Source: Gemmatimonadota bacterium (GTDB lineage: Bacteria; Latescibacterota; UBA2968; UBA8231). From it: a stretch of DNA of 64,000 nt. Location of the stretch: assembly GCA_018673255.1 (NCBI GenBank), contig JABHDC010000126.1, positions 30,550 to 94,549 on the forward strand, given 5' to 3'. Below the pieces are notes generated by a model, which had not been told where the DNA came from, made no database searches, and saw only the letters and a list, made by a program, of their open reading frames with translations. Shown in pieces: positions 43,576-52,696 of the stretch. The first letter of the stretch is position 1. Every line of letters starts with the position of its first letter. The position numbers and the translations under genes are program-made.

Positions 43576-45348
43576 ATGCGCCAGGGACCCATCATTCTGC
43601 TCGTCATCCTCCAGAGTCTCGGCGCCTGGGGGCTCGATATCTTTGTGGCCCCCGATGGCGACGATGACGCTGCCGGCACCATGTCTCACCCCTATATGAG
43701 TATCGGCTTTGCCATCGAGGCCGCCGGCCCGGGTGATCGCGTGCTGCTGCTGCCAGGTGTCTACCATCAAGCTGCCACAATGGTTCGACGATCGGGGGCG
43801 CCGGAGAATCCACTTGTCATTGAGAGTTGGTCAGAACACCCGGACCAGTTCGCCGTCATCGATGGCGGGGCCGAACCCGGATCCGGCCTGAGTCAGGAAG
43901 GACTGCGGCTGCAGGACGCGTCGTGGGTCACGATCCGCAATGTCGAATTCCGCAATTGCTGGACCGATGTCATCACCCTGGAACGATCATCGTACATCAC
44001 CATCCAGGGTTGCCGGTTCACCGAGACGGGCCAGCATGCGGTCAGCACCCTCGACCTGGAGACGCACCACATCCTGATCGAGGACTGTGTCTGGAGTCAG
44101 GATCCCCGAATCTGGACGACCTGGGATTGGGAGGAACTGCACCACGGTGCCTTGAGCCACTACAATGGCGGTTTCTACGGCGGCCGCGCCGGTGCCGGCG
44201 ACGCCATCATCCGCCACAATACGATCCGCTTCGCCTTCAATGGGCTGCGCTGGTGGTTGCGCGAAGAAGAGAAGGGCGCGCAACGCAACATCGAGATCTA
44301 TGATAATCTGTTCGAATACTGCCTCGACAACTTCATCGAGCCGGAAGTCTTCACGGCCAATCTGCACGTCTACCACAACATTTTTGGTTCCTGCCCCAAC
44401 GGGGTGTTCTCCATCGACAAGGTCGATGGCGGACCGATCTACATCTATGGCAATGTCGGTCGGTGGAGCCGGGATGGCTGCAGCAAGGAACGTCCCTGGA
44501 CGATCTACAAATTCTCCAAATACGGTGATCCAGGATGGCTCGACGAGCCGCTCTATCTGTATCACAACAGCTGGGACTACATGACGGCCTTCGGTGCCAG
44601 CGGTGGTGAATATCTCAAGGCTGAAGATCACGTCTACCACATCAACAATGCCTACTCATTCCAGGGTGGTAAGGACTTTGGCCTGAATGGGTGGCAGGGA
44701 CAGTCGTGTCGTTTCGATTCCGACCTGTCCTCCGTTGCGTGGCCTAAAGAGCTGCGGGACACAGGCTTCGAGCACGGTGGTGTCGTCGGTGATCCAGCCT
44801 TTCTCGATCCGCAGGGGCATGACTACCGGCTGTCGCCTGGCAGTCGCGGGATCGATGGTGGCACCATCCTGCCCGATTTCACCCAGTGGTATGCCGGCGA
44901 CGCACCTGACATTGGTGCCTACGACGGCGATCAGCTGGTCTACGGCCCGCCCTTCGAGCATCAGATCGGCATCAACGACACGATCCCAGAGAAGCCGCGA
45001 ATCGTGCGCTGTTTTGCTCGGGGCGAGCAGCTGGCCGTCTTCTTCTCAGCCGATATTGCGCCGGCAAGTCTGACCCCGGCGACGGTGCGTGTCATCATCC
45101 ATGGCACGTCGACTCCTGTCGAGAGGGCCACATTCCCCGGCCCCGGGCGGGCGGCACTGCTCGACATGGGACGCCCGTTGGGAGGGGTTGAGGAGATCGA
45201 GTTGGAGTTCGAGGCCCTGCCTGTGGGGACCGATGGCCAGGCCGGCACGCTCTGGGGCGCCGATCTGCGACTCATTCACATCCCATCTGAGGCGCATCTG
45301 CTCGGCGAGATGGCCCGGGTATTTCGGTCTCGGGGGGCCTCCTTCTGA
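43576..45348 (+). CDS. Secreted right-handed parallel beta-helix protein
   Basis: A 590-residue protein from the ATG at 43576, chosen because it starts a signal peptide (GPIILLVILQSLGAWG). The mature start FVAPDGDDDAAGTMSHPYMS and LLLPGVYHQAATMV are typical of secreted beta-helix proteins of the pectate lyase/chondroitinase type. Repeated strands follow (VTIRNVEFRNCWTDVITLE, ITIQGCRFTETGQHAV, HVYHNIFGSCPNGVF), and the C-terminal 130 residues look like an added beta-sandwich (AVFFSADIAPASLTPATVRV). It probably acts on polysaccharide outside the cell. It is divergent from the pyruvyl transferase gene. Confidence 0.82.
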   Translation: MRQGPIILLVILQSLGAWGLDIFVAPDGDDDAAGTMSHPYMSIGFAIEAAGPGDRVLLLPGVYHQAATMVRRSGAPENPLVIESWSEHPDQFAVIDGGAEPGSGLSQEGLRLQDASWVTIRNVEFRNCWTDVITLERSSYITIQGCRFTETGQHAVSTLDLETHHILIEDCVWSQDPRIWTTWDWEELHHGALSHYNGGFYGGRAGAGDAIIRHNTIRFAFNGLRWWLREEEKGAQRNIEIYDNLFEYCLDNFIEPEVFTANLHVYHNIFGSCPNGVFSIDKVDGGPIYIYGNVGRWSRDGCSKERPWTIYKFSKYGDPGWLDEPLYLYHNSWDYMTAFGASGGEYLKAEDHVYHINNAYSFQGGKDFGLNGWQGQSCRFDSDLSSVAWPKELRDTGFEHGGVVGDPAFLDPQGHDYRLSPGSRGIDGGTILPDFTQWYAGDAPDIGAYDGDQLVYGPPFEHQIGINDTIPEKPRIVRCFARGEQLAVFFSADIAPASLTPATVRVIIHGTSTPVERATFPGPGRAALLDMGRPLGGVEEIELEFEALPVGTDGQAGTLWGADLRLIHIPSEAHLLGEMARVFRSRGASF

Positions 45349-45411
45349 GGATCTGTGCGTACGTTCTAATGTTCTACACTATTGTGCGCCGCTTCTGAAG
45401 GACATCCCCGC

Positions 45412-47241
45412 GTGACCGATCGCTCCAGCCACCTCCGAAATATCGCCATCATCGCCCACGTCGATCACGGCAAGACGACACTGCTCGACGGCATGTTGAA
45501 GCAGACGAATGTCTTCCGCAAGAACGAGCAGGTGAAGGAACGTGTGCTCGACTCCAATGATCTGGAGCGTGAGCGTGGCATCACGATCACCGCCAAGAAC
45601 ACGGCCGTCGACTACAAGGACAAGACGATCAATCTCGTCGACACGCCGGGGCATGCGGACTTCGGCAGCGAGGTCGAACGTATCCTGAACATGGTGGATG
45701 GTGTGTTGCTGCTGGTGGACGCCGTGGATGGCCCCATGCCGCAGACGCGATTCGTTCTGCGTCATGCGCTGCAGCGAGGGCTGAAGGCGATTCTGGTGGT
45801 GAACAAGATCGACCGGCCGGCGGCTCGACCTGCCTGGGTCGTGGATCAGGCCCTGGATCTGTTCATCGAGCTGGGCGCTACGGATGATCAAGCGGACTTT
45901 CCCGTGCTGTATACACAGGCAATCACAGGGCGTGCAGGGATTGAGCCCGACGACCTGGCCGACGACCTGGGCCCGCTCTTCGAGGCGATCCTTGAGACTG
46001 TCCCCGCACCGGATGTCGATCCTGACGGCCCGCCACAGTTGCTGGTGACGACACTTCAATACAGCAGCTATGTCGGCAAAATCGCCGTCGGCAAGTTGTC
46101 GGGTGGGTCGCTGGCGCCGGGGCAGGTGGTGGCGCACATCAATGCCGCCGGAGAGATGGTTTCCTCACGCGTCGGCGAAGTCTTCACCTTCCACAATCTG
46201 AAACGCGAGGCCCAGCCCAAAGTCTTTGCGGGCAGCATCATCGCCGTCTCGGGTATCGATGCCGTCGGCATCGGTGATACCATCACGGATATCGACGATC
46301 CCCGGCCCCTGCCGCCGATCGAGATCGAGCAACCGACGGTTCGCATGACCTTTGCCGTCAACACGAGTCCCTTTGCCGGCCGCGAAGGCAGGTATGTCAC
46401 GGGGCGCCAGATTCGTGAGCGTCTGTTGCTGGAGTTGGAGCAGAATGTCGCGCTGCGCGTCGAGGATGCCGCCGTGGCAGGCCAGTGGGTTGTGTCGGGA
46501 CGAGGCGAACTGCATCTGGCTATCCTGATCGAGACAATGCGCCGGGAAGGCTACGAGTTCTCTGTCAGTCAGCCAGAGGTGATCTACCACGAGGGCCCCA
46601 ATGGCCGCGAAGAGCCTTTCGAAGAGGTCTATGTAGAAGTCCCCACTGACCATCAGGGCACAGTGAGTGAGATGCTGGGCAAGCGTCGTGGCCGTCTCGC
46701 AGATGTGCGCCACACCGAGACGGGGCTGGTGCACAATACGTGGGTCGTGCCCACACGCGGCATGCTCGGATTCCGTCAGCCCTTCCTGACCGCGACCCGC
46801 GGTGAGGGTATCTACCACACGCTCTTCCATGAATACGCCCCGATGGCCGGAGCGATCGAGCGTACGGACTTGGGTTCGCTGGTCTCCGGTTTCACCGGAA
46901 TATCCAGCGCCTACGCCCTGACGAATCTCAAGCAGCGCGGCGACTTCTTCCTGCCGCCGGGGACCGAGGTCTACGATGGTCAGGTCGTGGGAGAACACAT
47001 CCGCGATGGTGATCTGGTCGTGAATCCGATCAAGCGCAAGCCGGGCACGGGCCACCGCGCGACGCAGACGAAGGAAGTCGAACAGTTGCTGCCGCATCGC
47101 AAGATGTCGTTGGATGATGCGATGGAGTATCTGTCAGGTGACGAGTTGCTCGAGGTCACCCCCGAGTCCCTTCGCATTCGCAAGAAGGAACTCGTACAGG
47201 TCACGCGCGAGCGCGCCGCCAAGAAGGCCAGCGCCGTCTGA
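45412..47241 (+). CDS. typA: Translational GTPase TypA/BipA
   Basis: A 609-residue protein from the GTG at 45412, with AAGGA upstream; a longer frame lacks family similarity. G1 is AHVDHGKT, G2 RGITI, G3 DTPGHADFG and G4 NKID, and the effector domain II, EF-G-like domains III and V and the C-terminal domain ([34 protein letters not shown]) are all present. BipA binds ribosomes and helps 50S assembly and stress adaptation. It is monocistronic and convergent with a beta-helix gene. A pair of interleaved inverted repeats starts at its stop codon. Confidence 0.96.
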   Translation: MTDRSSHLRNIAIIAHVDHGKTTLLDGMLKQTNVFRKNEQVKERVLDSNDLERERGITITAKNTAVDYKDKTINLVDTPGHADFGSEVERILNMVDGVLLLVDAVDGPMPQTRFVLRHALQRGLKAILVVNKIDRPAARPAWVVDQALDLFIELGATDDQADFPVLYTQAITGRAGIEPDDLADDLGPLFEAILETVPAPDVDPDGPPQLLVTTLQYSSYVGKIAVGKLSGGSLAPGQVVAHINAAGEMVSSRVGEVFTFHNLKREAQPKVFAGSIIAVSGIDAVGIGDTITDIDDPRPLPPIEIEQPTVRMTFAVNTSPFAGREGRYVTGRQIRERLLLELEQNVALRVEDAAVAGQWVVSGRGELHLAILIETMRREGYEFSVSQPEVIYHEGPNGREEPFEEVYVEVPTDHQGTVSEMLGKRRGRLADVRHTETGLVHNTWVVPTRGMLGFRQPFLTATRGEGIYHTLFHEYAPMAGAIERTDLGSLVSGFTGISSAYALTNLKQRGDFFLPPGTEVYDGQVVGEHIRDGDLVVNPIKRKPGTGHRATQTKEVEQLLPHRKMSLDDAMEYLSGDELLEVTPESLRIRKKELVQVTRERAAKKASAV

Positions 47242-47280
47242 GGCAAGCAGGCTCGTCGGTTGCCTCAGGTCAGACGAGCC
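47239..47280. terminator. Interleaved inverted repeats (possible pseudoknot) at the 3' end of typA
   Basis: TGAGGCAA (47239-47246, containing the typA stop) pairs with TTGCCTCA (47260-47267). GGCTCGTC (47250-47257) pairs with GACGAGCC (47273-47280). The two 8-bp stems interleave, with gaps of three, two and five bases, which is the order of an H-type pseudoknot. It lies between two convergent genes and may end transcription in both directions. No T-run. Confidence 0.45.
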
Positions 47281-47282
47281 AC

Positions 47283-48323
47283 CTACCGGAAGACCGGATC
47301 CGAGTGCCCCCACGCATTGTTGCGGATCGTCACCCGTTCTTCGCAGCGGATGGCGCCCTTCTGCGTGCGATGGTGGAACCAGTTGTGTTCGACGAGGGTT
47401 TCGTCTTCCGATGCACCGCGGATGACAATCGCCCGCCGCCCTGCGGCGCGGAACGTATTGTGGTGAAAGTGCATCCAGCCACCGGCGATGTTCGTGCCGT
47501 CCTTTCGATCTCTACCCCCATGCATGTCGAAACAGTGGCTCAGCGTGCGCCCCAACTCAACGTTGTTGCGTGCTTCGTAACCTGAACCGGCGAGGCCGGA
47601 TCCGGCGATCGAGTGGCGGTTCGAGTTGAACAGATTGCCCTCGATCAGGGACGTCGCCTTGCTGTGACTCACACCGTAGCCCAGTCCATTGTACTGGTTG
47701 TGATGGATGAAGCTGTGTTGCACGAGGTGGCCATCTCCATCGGCCAATTGCACCGCCGAGTGACTCCAACCCGCCAGTTCACAGTTGTCGACCCGTAGTC
47801 TCGGATGAGACGCCTGGATGCCGGTCGAGGTGGGGAACTTGTAGTAGTAGTCGTGGCCGCGACCCTCTGCGAAGGACCGTGTGTGGTGTTCCAGGCAGCG
47901 TCGTGGATTCGGGCCCTGGAGGCGCAACCCGGTGATTCGCGCATCCGGCCCTGTGACCCGGATCAGTGGCCGGGCGGCAAATGCATCACAGCGGATGAGC
48001 CCGCCAGGAGACCCGCCGACGCCGCGGTCGCTGGCCAGTGTGACGCCACCGGGCAACTCGAGGACGAGTTCTTCGACGAATACACGCTCCGTGCATTCGA
48101 TCGTGGCATCACCGGCAATGAAGATCGTGTCGCCGGATCGCGCGCCACTCAAGGCTTCGAGCAGATCATCGAGATGAGTGACGGGGGGTCTGGTCGCCCG
48201 AGCGATATCGGTGTATCCTGCGCCCCCTCCCAGGGGCCGTCCACGCTGTGCGGCCGCACCGCAGGCCTTCTTGCCTGTGCCGATGCGTGGTGAACCATTC
48301 AGGGTCGGGCGAGCATTGAACAT
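47283..48323 (-). CDS. Right-handed parallel beta-helix protein, polysaccharide lyase-like
   Basis: A 346-residue protein from the ATG at 48323, which has AAAAGGA about seven bases upstream. The N-terminus KKACGAAAQRGRPLGGG and LDDLLEALSGARSGDTIFIAG resemble pectate lyase domains. Clear beta-helix rungs follow (VTLASDRGVGGSPGGLI, IRVTGPDARITGLRL, LVQHSFIHHNQYNGLGYGV, HFHHNTFRAAGRRAIVIRG). A classical signal peptide is not obvious from this start, so the location is uncertain. It is last in a cluster with DUF4432, a membrane protein and a PhyH gene. Confidence 0.75.
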   Translation of the reverse strand: MFNARPTLNGSPRIGTGKKACGAAAQRGRPLGGGAGYTDIARATRPPVTHLDDLLEALSGARSGDTIFIAGDATIECTERVFVEELVLELPGGVTLASDRGVGGSPGGLIRCDAFAARPLIRVTGPDARITGLRLQGPNPRRCLEHHTRSFAEGRGHDYYYKFPTSTGIQASHPRLRVDNCELAGWSHSAVQLADGDGHLVQHSFIHHNQYNGLGYGVSHSKATSLIEGNLFNSNRHSIAGSGLAGSGYEARNNVELGRTLSHCFDMHGGRDRKDGTNIAGGWMHFHHNTFRAAGRRAIVIRGASEDETLVEHNWFHHRTQKGAIRCEERVTIRNNAWGHSDPVFR

Positions 48324-48435
48324 TGACGGTCCTTTTCGGATTCGAGCGTCGCTGAGCCTAGGGCGGGTTGAAGCTGGGGGGACGGTCATGCGCCCGGCAA
48401 CCTGCGGCATGCCGCCCGAAGACAGGTAGGCGGCG

Positions 48436-49620
48436 TCAGCCGGACAATCGCGCCAGAGGCTCGCGTCGGACTTCGGTCGGCGAACTCCCCTGAATCGCGG
48501 CGATCTCTTCCTGGATCGCCTGCACGCCGGTGGCCGTGTCCTGGACCTCGATGGCCATCTCAATCTCGTGTGAGGCACCCGGGGCCAGTGACATCAGGCG
48601 CCCCTGCTCGCGCTCAAAGGTCTTGGAGTTCGGGTGATCGGTTCCGGGCTCGAGACCGGTGACGTAACCGTCACCCATGGAAGCCGTGTTCTTCCACTGG
48701 CTGAAGCAGGGCATCTGCTGCGTGTTGTATCGCACGATGACGCCGCGGCTGCCGTCCGCATTACGGAGCATGGCCAGTGTGGCTCCGGCATCGGTGGCCA
48801 GGGGTTCGTACCAATACACCTGCTCGATATAGCCGTCCGTCGGCGCCAGGTATTCGGCATACGTATCGATGCCTTCCACGGCGCGTGGATCGCGCGGGGC
48901 GATGAGTCGCGCGGGCGCCTCAAGGCGTGAACCGGCTTCCAGGAAGGGTGGACCGAAGTTGCAGTGGTAGAGCAACTCGAACTCGGCATCCGTCGCCTTC
49001 AGATTTGTCACGGTATCCACAATCGTGAAGGCATTGGCACCACCCGTCGTCGAGATCTCAGTGTGCAGGCGGAATCCTGGGTAGAACAGGGCTGCCTCGT
49101 CCACGATGCCGATGATCTTGATCGTGGGCTCATCGCCGGGCTCAACCCGGATCTCCACACGATGGGCAGGAAGATTGGCGATGCGTCCGTGGAGCGTCAG
49201 TTCCACCTCCGAAGGCACACCCATGTTGTTGGGGACGATGTCGACGGCGGGGCCGCCATTGTTGTCCAGACCACAACGCACGATGGCCTCGTCGAAGCCG
49301 GTGAGCCAGCCGAGTTTGCCGCGATCCTGGAGATCGACGAAGCCCGGGTGAACGGGCCCTGCAACGGGCGACTGCCATCCCACGTCGAGTCCTTTGTAGC
49401 TGCCACGCCAGATGCCCATGCCGCGCGTGGGCAGGATGGTGTACTGAAATGCGCCATTGTCGACTTCGATGACGTCGACGCCGTCGCACAATCCACCGCG
49501 CAGCACGCGCTTGCGGACGGAGGCACCCTCGACACCCAGTTCGGGGCTGGTCAGTTCGAGCTCTTCCATCCAGATGCCCTGGGCTGTATCGGTGAGAACC
49601 CAGGTCTTGATATCTGTCAT
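48436..49620 (-). CDS. DUF4432 / aldose 1-epimerase-like protein
   Basis: A 394-residue protein from the ATG at 49620. The sequence has the galactose mutarotase-like beta-sandwich with FQYTILPTRGMGIWRGSYKG, PGFVDLQDRGKLGWLTGFDE, ELLYHCNFGPPFLEAGSR and the later LEPGTDHPNSKTFEREQGR, all of which are typical of the DUF4432 family. Members are thought to act on or bind sugars in catabolic clusters. The gene lies between a membrane-protein gene and a beta-helix gene on the same strand. Confidence 0.85.
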   Translation of the reverse strand: MTDIKTWVLTDTAQGIWMEELELTSPELGVEGASVRKRVLRGGLCDGVDVIEVDNGAFQYTILPTRGMGIWRGSYKGLDVGWQSPVAGPVHPGFVDLQDRGKLGWLTGFDEAIVRCGLDNNGGPAVDIVPNNMGVPSEVELTLHGRIANLPAHRVEIRVEPGDEPTIKIIGIVDEAALFYPGFRLHTEISTTGGANAFTIVDTVTNLKATDAEFELLYHCNFGPPFLEAGSRLEAPARLIAPRDPRAVEGIDTYAEYLAPTDGYIEQVYWYEPLATDAGATLAMLRNADGSRGVIVRYNTQQMPCFSQWKNTASMGDGYVTGLEPGTDHPNSKTFEREQGRLMSLAPGASHEIEMAIEVQDTATGVQAIQEEIAAIQGSSPTEVRREPLARLSG

Positions 49621-49698
49621 TGTGTCGAATCCTGTTGGAGATGGAAATGTCGCAGTGTCCGTCTGACGTAGCTGCGAATGGGGCATGGACGCAAGGCC

Positions 49699-50472
49699 TC
49701 AGTCGGCCAAATCCTGATCGACCAGTGGGGCAGGCCAGCGTTTCCATTGCCAAAGCGTGATCGGCACGATGAAGGCAAGGAATACGACCCATCCCAGCAG
49801 CATGCCGCCGCCCAGGCCGAGGGCATCCTGGGTCAGGTGAGCGGTCACCATCAATGGCAGAATCGTGATCATCAGCAGGGGGATCGTGCGCGACATCGTC
49901 CACAGGCAGTGTCGCGCCTCATAGGAGCCGACGACGCTGACGAGGGGGAAGAGACTGGCAAAACCGCCAAGATTGCCCTTGATGACGACGAGGAGGGCGA
50001 CGATGGCAAGGATGATGGGGAGCTTGACCCACACTGGCAATGAGGTCCGGTGGGCGCGCTCAGCCCGAGGCGAGGTGCCGAAGAAGAGGGCGAGACCAAA
50101 GAGATAGACGATGCCGGCGGCGATCCAGAAGGCCGTGTCCCCCGTGGGGGTGACGTGGAAGGCGGCAAGGCCGAGGCCGATGTAGACACACAGGGCGATG
50201 GCGATGGCCATGACGATGGGCACGCCGAAACGGTCGTGGAGCAGGCGAATCGTGTGGGAATAGGTGAAGAGGATGAGCAGAGCCAGCACATTCGTCGCGT
50301 TGACGTGCAGGCCGAGAGACAGGGTGACGATGGTGAAGGGTAAGGGGAGGGTCAGCATCACCGACTTGATGCGGGGAGGCGCGACATAGGCCAGCGCCGC
50401 CGTCTGCAGAGACACGACGACGACAAGGATCAGATCCCAGTGATTGATGGTGATCGTCAGTTGATCGGGCAT
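49699..50472 (-). CDS. Polytopic membrane protein of unknown function
   Basis: A 257-residue protein from the ATG at 50472 with about eight hydrophobic helices, e.g. LILVVVVSLQTAALAYVA, FTIVTLSLGLHVNATNVLAL, VMAIAIALCVYIGLGLAAF and IILAIVALLVVIKGN. Soluble loops are short and rich in Arg/His. I do not recognise the family. It sits between the PhyH-like gene and the DUF4432 gene, both on the same strand, with gaps of 52 and 78 bases, so it may serve transport of their substrate. Confidence 0.7.
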   Translation of the reverse strand: MPDQLTITINHWDLILVVVVSLQTAALAYVAPPRIKSVMLTLPLPFTIVTLSLGLHVNATNVLALLILFTYSHTIRLLHDRFGVPIVMAIAIALCVYIGLGLAAFHVTPTGDTAFWIAAGIVYLFGLALFFGTSPRAERAHRTSLPVWVKLPIILAIVALLVVIKGNLGGFASLFPLVSVVGSYEARHCLWTMSRTIPLLMITILPLMVTAHLTQDALGLGGGMLLGWVVFLAFIVPITLWQWKRWPAPLVDQDLAD

Positions 50473-50524
50473 CGCGCAAACATCGGTGCAGTCGTGGCGC
50501 GACGCCACGGCGCCCGATCACTGA

Positions 50525-51268
50525 TCAGACCGTGTCCTCTCTTGTGCCGATGTAGGGTGGCTCGAGGAAGCGGCGCTGTTGATCGGTGAGATCGGTGTAT
50601 TTCTCCAGGTCGTAGTAGTGACGAGACCAGGAGGAGTGACCGGGGCTGTACTTGTACAGGAAGGCACGACGCTCGTGGTCGGCTTCCCAGGGCACGGTGC
50701 CGTGGACGAGGGCTTCGGTGAAGATGATGACGTCACCGGCGCGCGCCGGCACCTGGCGCACATAGTGGGCGTCGCGTTCGTATCTGCGCACCTCTGCCGG
50801 GATGTTGCTGATGAAGTTGCTCTTGTGCGACCCCGGGATGCAGCCGAAACCGCCCTTGCCGGCAGGGGAGTCGGTGAGATTGTAGGTGAAGACGGTCAGT
50901 CCATTGCGGATCACGCCATTGTGGTGCCGATACCAGTGATCACCGGCTTTGGTCTGGGGACTCGCGCCGCCGTGCAGGCCGCCGGCTGAAGCACCTTTGC
51001 GCATGAGGATGCAGTAGTCGTGGTCCAGGCGAACCTGAGGGCCGAGCAACTCGACCAGGTAGTGCAGGAGCTTCGGATGGTCGATGAGGCGCTGAAAGGC
51101 CGGACTCCACTCAGAGACATTCGATGTCCGATACATCGAGTCATCCGTCCAGCCACCCGGTGGGTCGTCACAGGCGGAATTGAGCTCGGCCAGGTGGTCC
51201 GTATCGAGGACGTTCTCGACAACGAGGTAGCCCTCCAGGTCAAACTGGAATCGTTCTTCAGGGGTCAT
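50525..51268 (-). CDS. Phytanoyl-CoA dioxygenase (PhyH) family protein
   Basis: A 247-residue protein. The N-terminus FQFDLEGYLVVENVLDTDHL is typical of the family. The iron site is less standard than in the other copies: the expected HxD would lie in LHGGASPQTKAGDHWYRHHN, and the distal histidine in EALVHGTVPWEADHERRAF, with Arg able to bind 2-oxoglutarate. It is first in a minus-strand cluster that also includes a membrane protein, DUF4432 and a beta-helix gene. The substrate is unknown. Confidence 0.85.
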   Translation of the reverse strand: MTPEERFQFDLEGYLVVENVLDTDHLAELNSACDDPPGGWTDDSMYRTSNVSEWSPAFQRLIDHPKLLHYLVELLGPQVRLDHDYCILMRKGASAGGLHGGASPQTKAGDHWYRHHNGVIRNGLTVFTYNLTDSPAGKGGFGCIPGSHKSNFISNIPAEVRRYERDAHYVRQVPARAGDVIIFTEALVHGTVPWEADHERRAFLYKYSPGHSSWSRHYYDLEKYTDLTDQQRRFLEPPYIGTREDTV

Positions 51269-51353
51269 ACGGGTCTCTCATGGCTGTAAGGAATAGGATT
51301 CCAGGCTGATCCTAGGCCACAAACGGGCCGAACTCAAAGGCCGGACAAGAAAT

Positions 51354-51367
51354 TCTTCTCGAGAAGA
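51354..51367. promoter_or_regulatory. 14-bp perfect palindrome upstream of the second fliG
   Basis: TCTTCTCGAGAAGA reads the same on both strands. It lies about 170 bases before the fliG start in a 266-base intergenic stretch that otherwise holds no convincing gene. It may be an operator or hairpin; nothing else identifies it. Confidence 0.3.
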
Positions 51368-51534
51368 GCCCGAATCTGAACTTCAGTGATCACGCCATGC
51401 GGCCGATGGAAATACAAGTGATGGTGATCTTGGCGCTCGCTTCTGTGAGAATCGCCCCAGATGCCATTGCTACCACTCAATACCGAGTGCCGTGAGGCGT
51501 AGGCCGTCCGGCACCAGCATTCGAACAAGGCAGG

Positions 51535-52581
51535 ATGATGGCTCAGTACGATCGTGATGCCGACAATGGCGCCGAGGAAGACGACGAGTCTGATCTACCG
51601 ACCATGCAGAAGGTGGCGATTCTCTTCGTCGCCCTCGGTCAGGAGGCAGCTGGTGAGGTGATGAAGTTCCTCTCCGATTATGAAATCGAAGAGATCACTC
51701 AGGCCGTCGCCAACCTCAAGACCGTCAGTGTCGAGATGCAGGACAAGGTGATGGAGGAGTTCGAAACTCACCTGATGGCCGGCGAGTGGGTGGCGCAGGG
51801 GGGTATGGACTTCGCCCGGGGGGCACTCGAACGGGCTGTCGGACCCCGCCGTGCGCAGGAAATCCTGGATCGTGTTGCCAGCACGGTCTCATCCGGCTTC
51901 TACATGCTGAAGAATGTGTCGCCGGAGCAGGTAGCACCATTCATCTCGCACGAGCATCCTCAGACCATCGGTCTGATTCTGTCGCAGCTGGATCCAGCGC
52001 AGGCATCCGGGATCATGTCCCAATTGCCCGAGCGTCAGCAGGCCGACGTCGCTTACCGCATTGCGACCATGGAGAACATCACGCCTGCCGTCCTGAAGGA
52101 GATCGAAGAAGCGCTGGAAGCCTCATTGCGCGACATCCTCGGTGGTAACCAGGACGTGGGTGGACCGAAGGTCGTCGCTGATATCCTCAACCTCACCGGT
52201 TCGAGCGTTGAGAAGAACGTCCTGGACCAGATGGATGGTCAGGATCCGGAAGTGGCCGAGGCGGTGCGCAATCTGATGTTCACCTTCGCCGACATCAACA
52301 AGCTCACGGACCGCGAGTTGCAGATTCTGCTGCGCGAGGTCGACCAGAAGGATCTCGTCATCGCCCTGAAGGCGGCTGAAGAAGAACTCAAGGACAAGAT
52401 CCTGGGCAACATGTCCGAGCGTGTGCGCACTTTCATCTCCGAAGAGATGGAGTTCCTCGGTCCCATGCGTCTGAGCGAGGTGGAAGAGGTGCAGTTGCGC
52501 ATTGTGCAGCAGGTGCGACAGCTCGAAGAGCAGGGCCAGGTCACGATCGTGCGCGGGGACGCCGACGACTCCTTCGTCTAG
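51535..52581 (+). CDS. fliG: Flagellar motor switch protein FliG, second orphan copy
   Basis: A 348-residue FliG, complete in all three domains, with the EHPQT motif (ISHEHPQTIGLILSQL) and the charged C-terminal helix (FADINKLTDRELQILL ... NMSERVRTFISEEM). Most differences from the copy at 23010-24050 are conservative, and the acidic N-terminal tail (DADNGAEEDDESD) is the most divergent part. No other flagellar gene is adjacent; the neighbours are a PhyH gene and an MFS gene on the other strand. A second ATG three bases in is an equally possible start. Confidence 0.95.
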   Translation: MMAQYDRDADNGAEEDDESDLPTMQKVAILFVALGQEAAGEVMKFLSDYEIEEITQAVANLKTVSVEMQDKVMEEFETHLMAGEWVAQGGMDFARGALERAVGPRRAQEILDRVASTVSSGFYMLKNVSPEQVAPFISHEHPQTIGLILSQLDPAQASGIMSQLPERQQADVAYRIATMENITPAVLKEIEEALEASLRDILGGNQDVGGPKVVADILNLTGSSVEKNVLDQMDGQDPEVAEAVRNLMFTFADINKLTDRELQILLREVDQKDLVIALKAAEEELKDKILGNMSERVRTFISEEMEFLGPMRLSEVEEVQLRIVQQVRQLEEQGQVTIVRGDADDSFV

Positions 52582-52656
52582 CTGGGTAAGACGGAGTCGT
52601 TTCGATGATTCGTTCGTGTAGAAAGCTTCTGGATACGAATCATTTCGACGACTCCG
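52565..52656 (+). terminator. Overlapping alternative hairpins at the 3' end of the second fliG
   Basis: Hairpin 1: 52565-52571 pairs with 52594-52600 and 52575-52579 with 52589-52593, a 12-bp stem with a three-base bulge that includes the stop codon. Hairpin 2: the arm 52592-52613 pairs with 52635-52656 with two mismatches and two wobbles. They share bases 52592-52600 and cannot coexist. Confidence 0.5.
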
Positions 52657-52696
52657 ACCACATGCCAAGGGGGGCCGACTGCACAAGGTCTCTCCC

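Noticed and set aside
46165..47097. 310-codon minus-strand frame opposite typA
   Set aside because: It lies wholly inside typA, whose GTPase motifs are complete, and its composition is that of antisense codon bias.
51334..51528. 64-codon minus-strand frame upstream of the second fliG
   Set aside because: No family resemblance that I can defend and no clear start signal; kept only as a note on the leader region.
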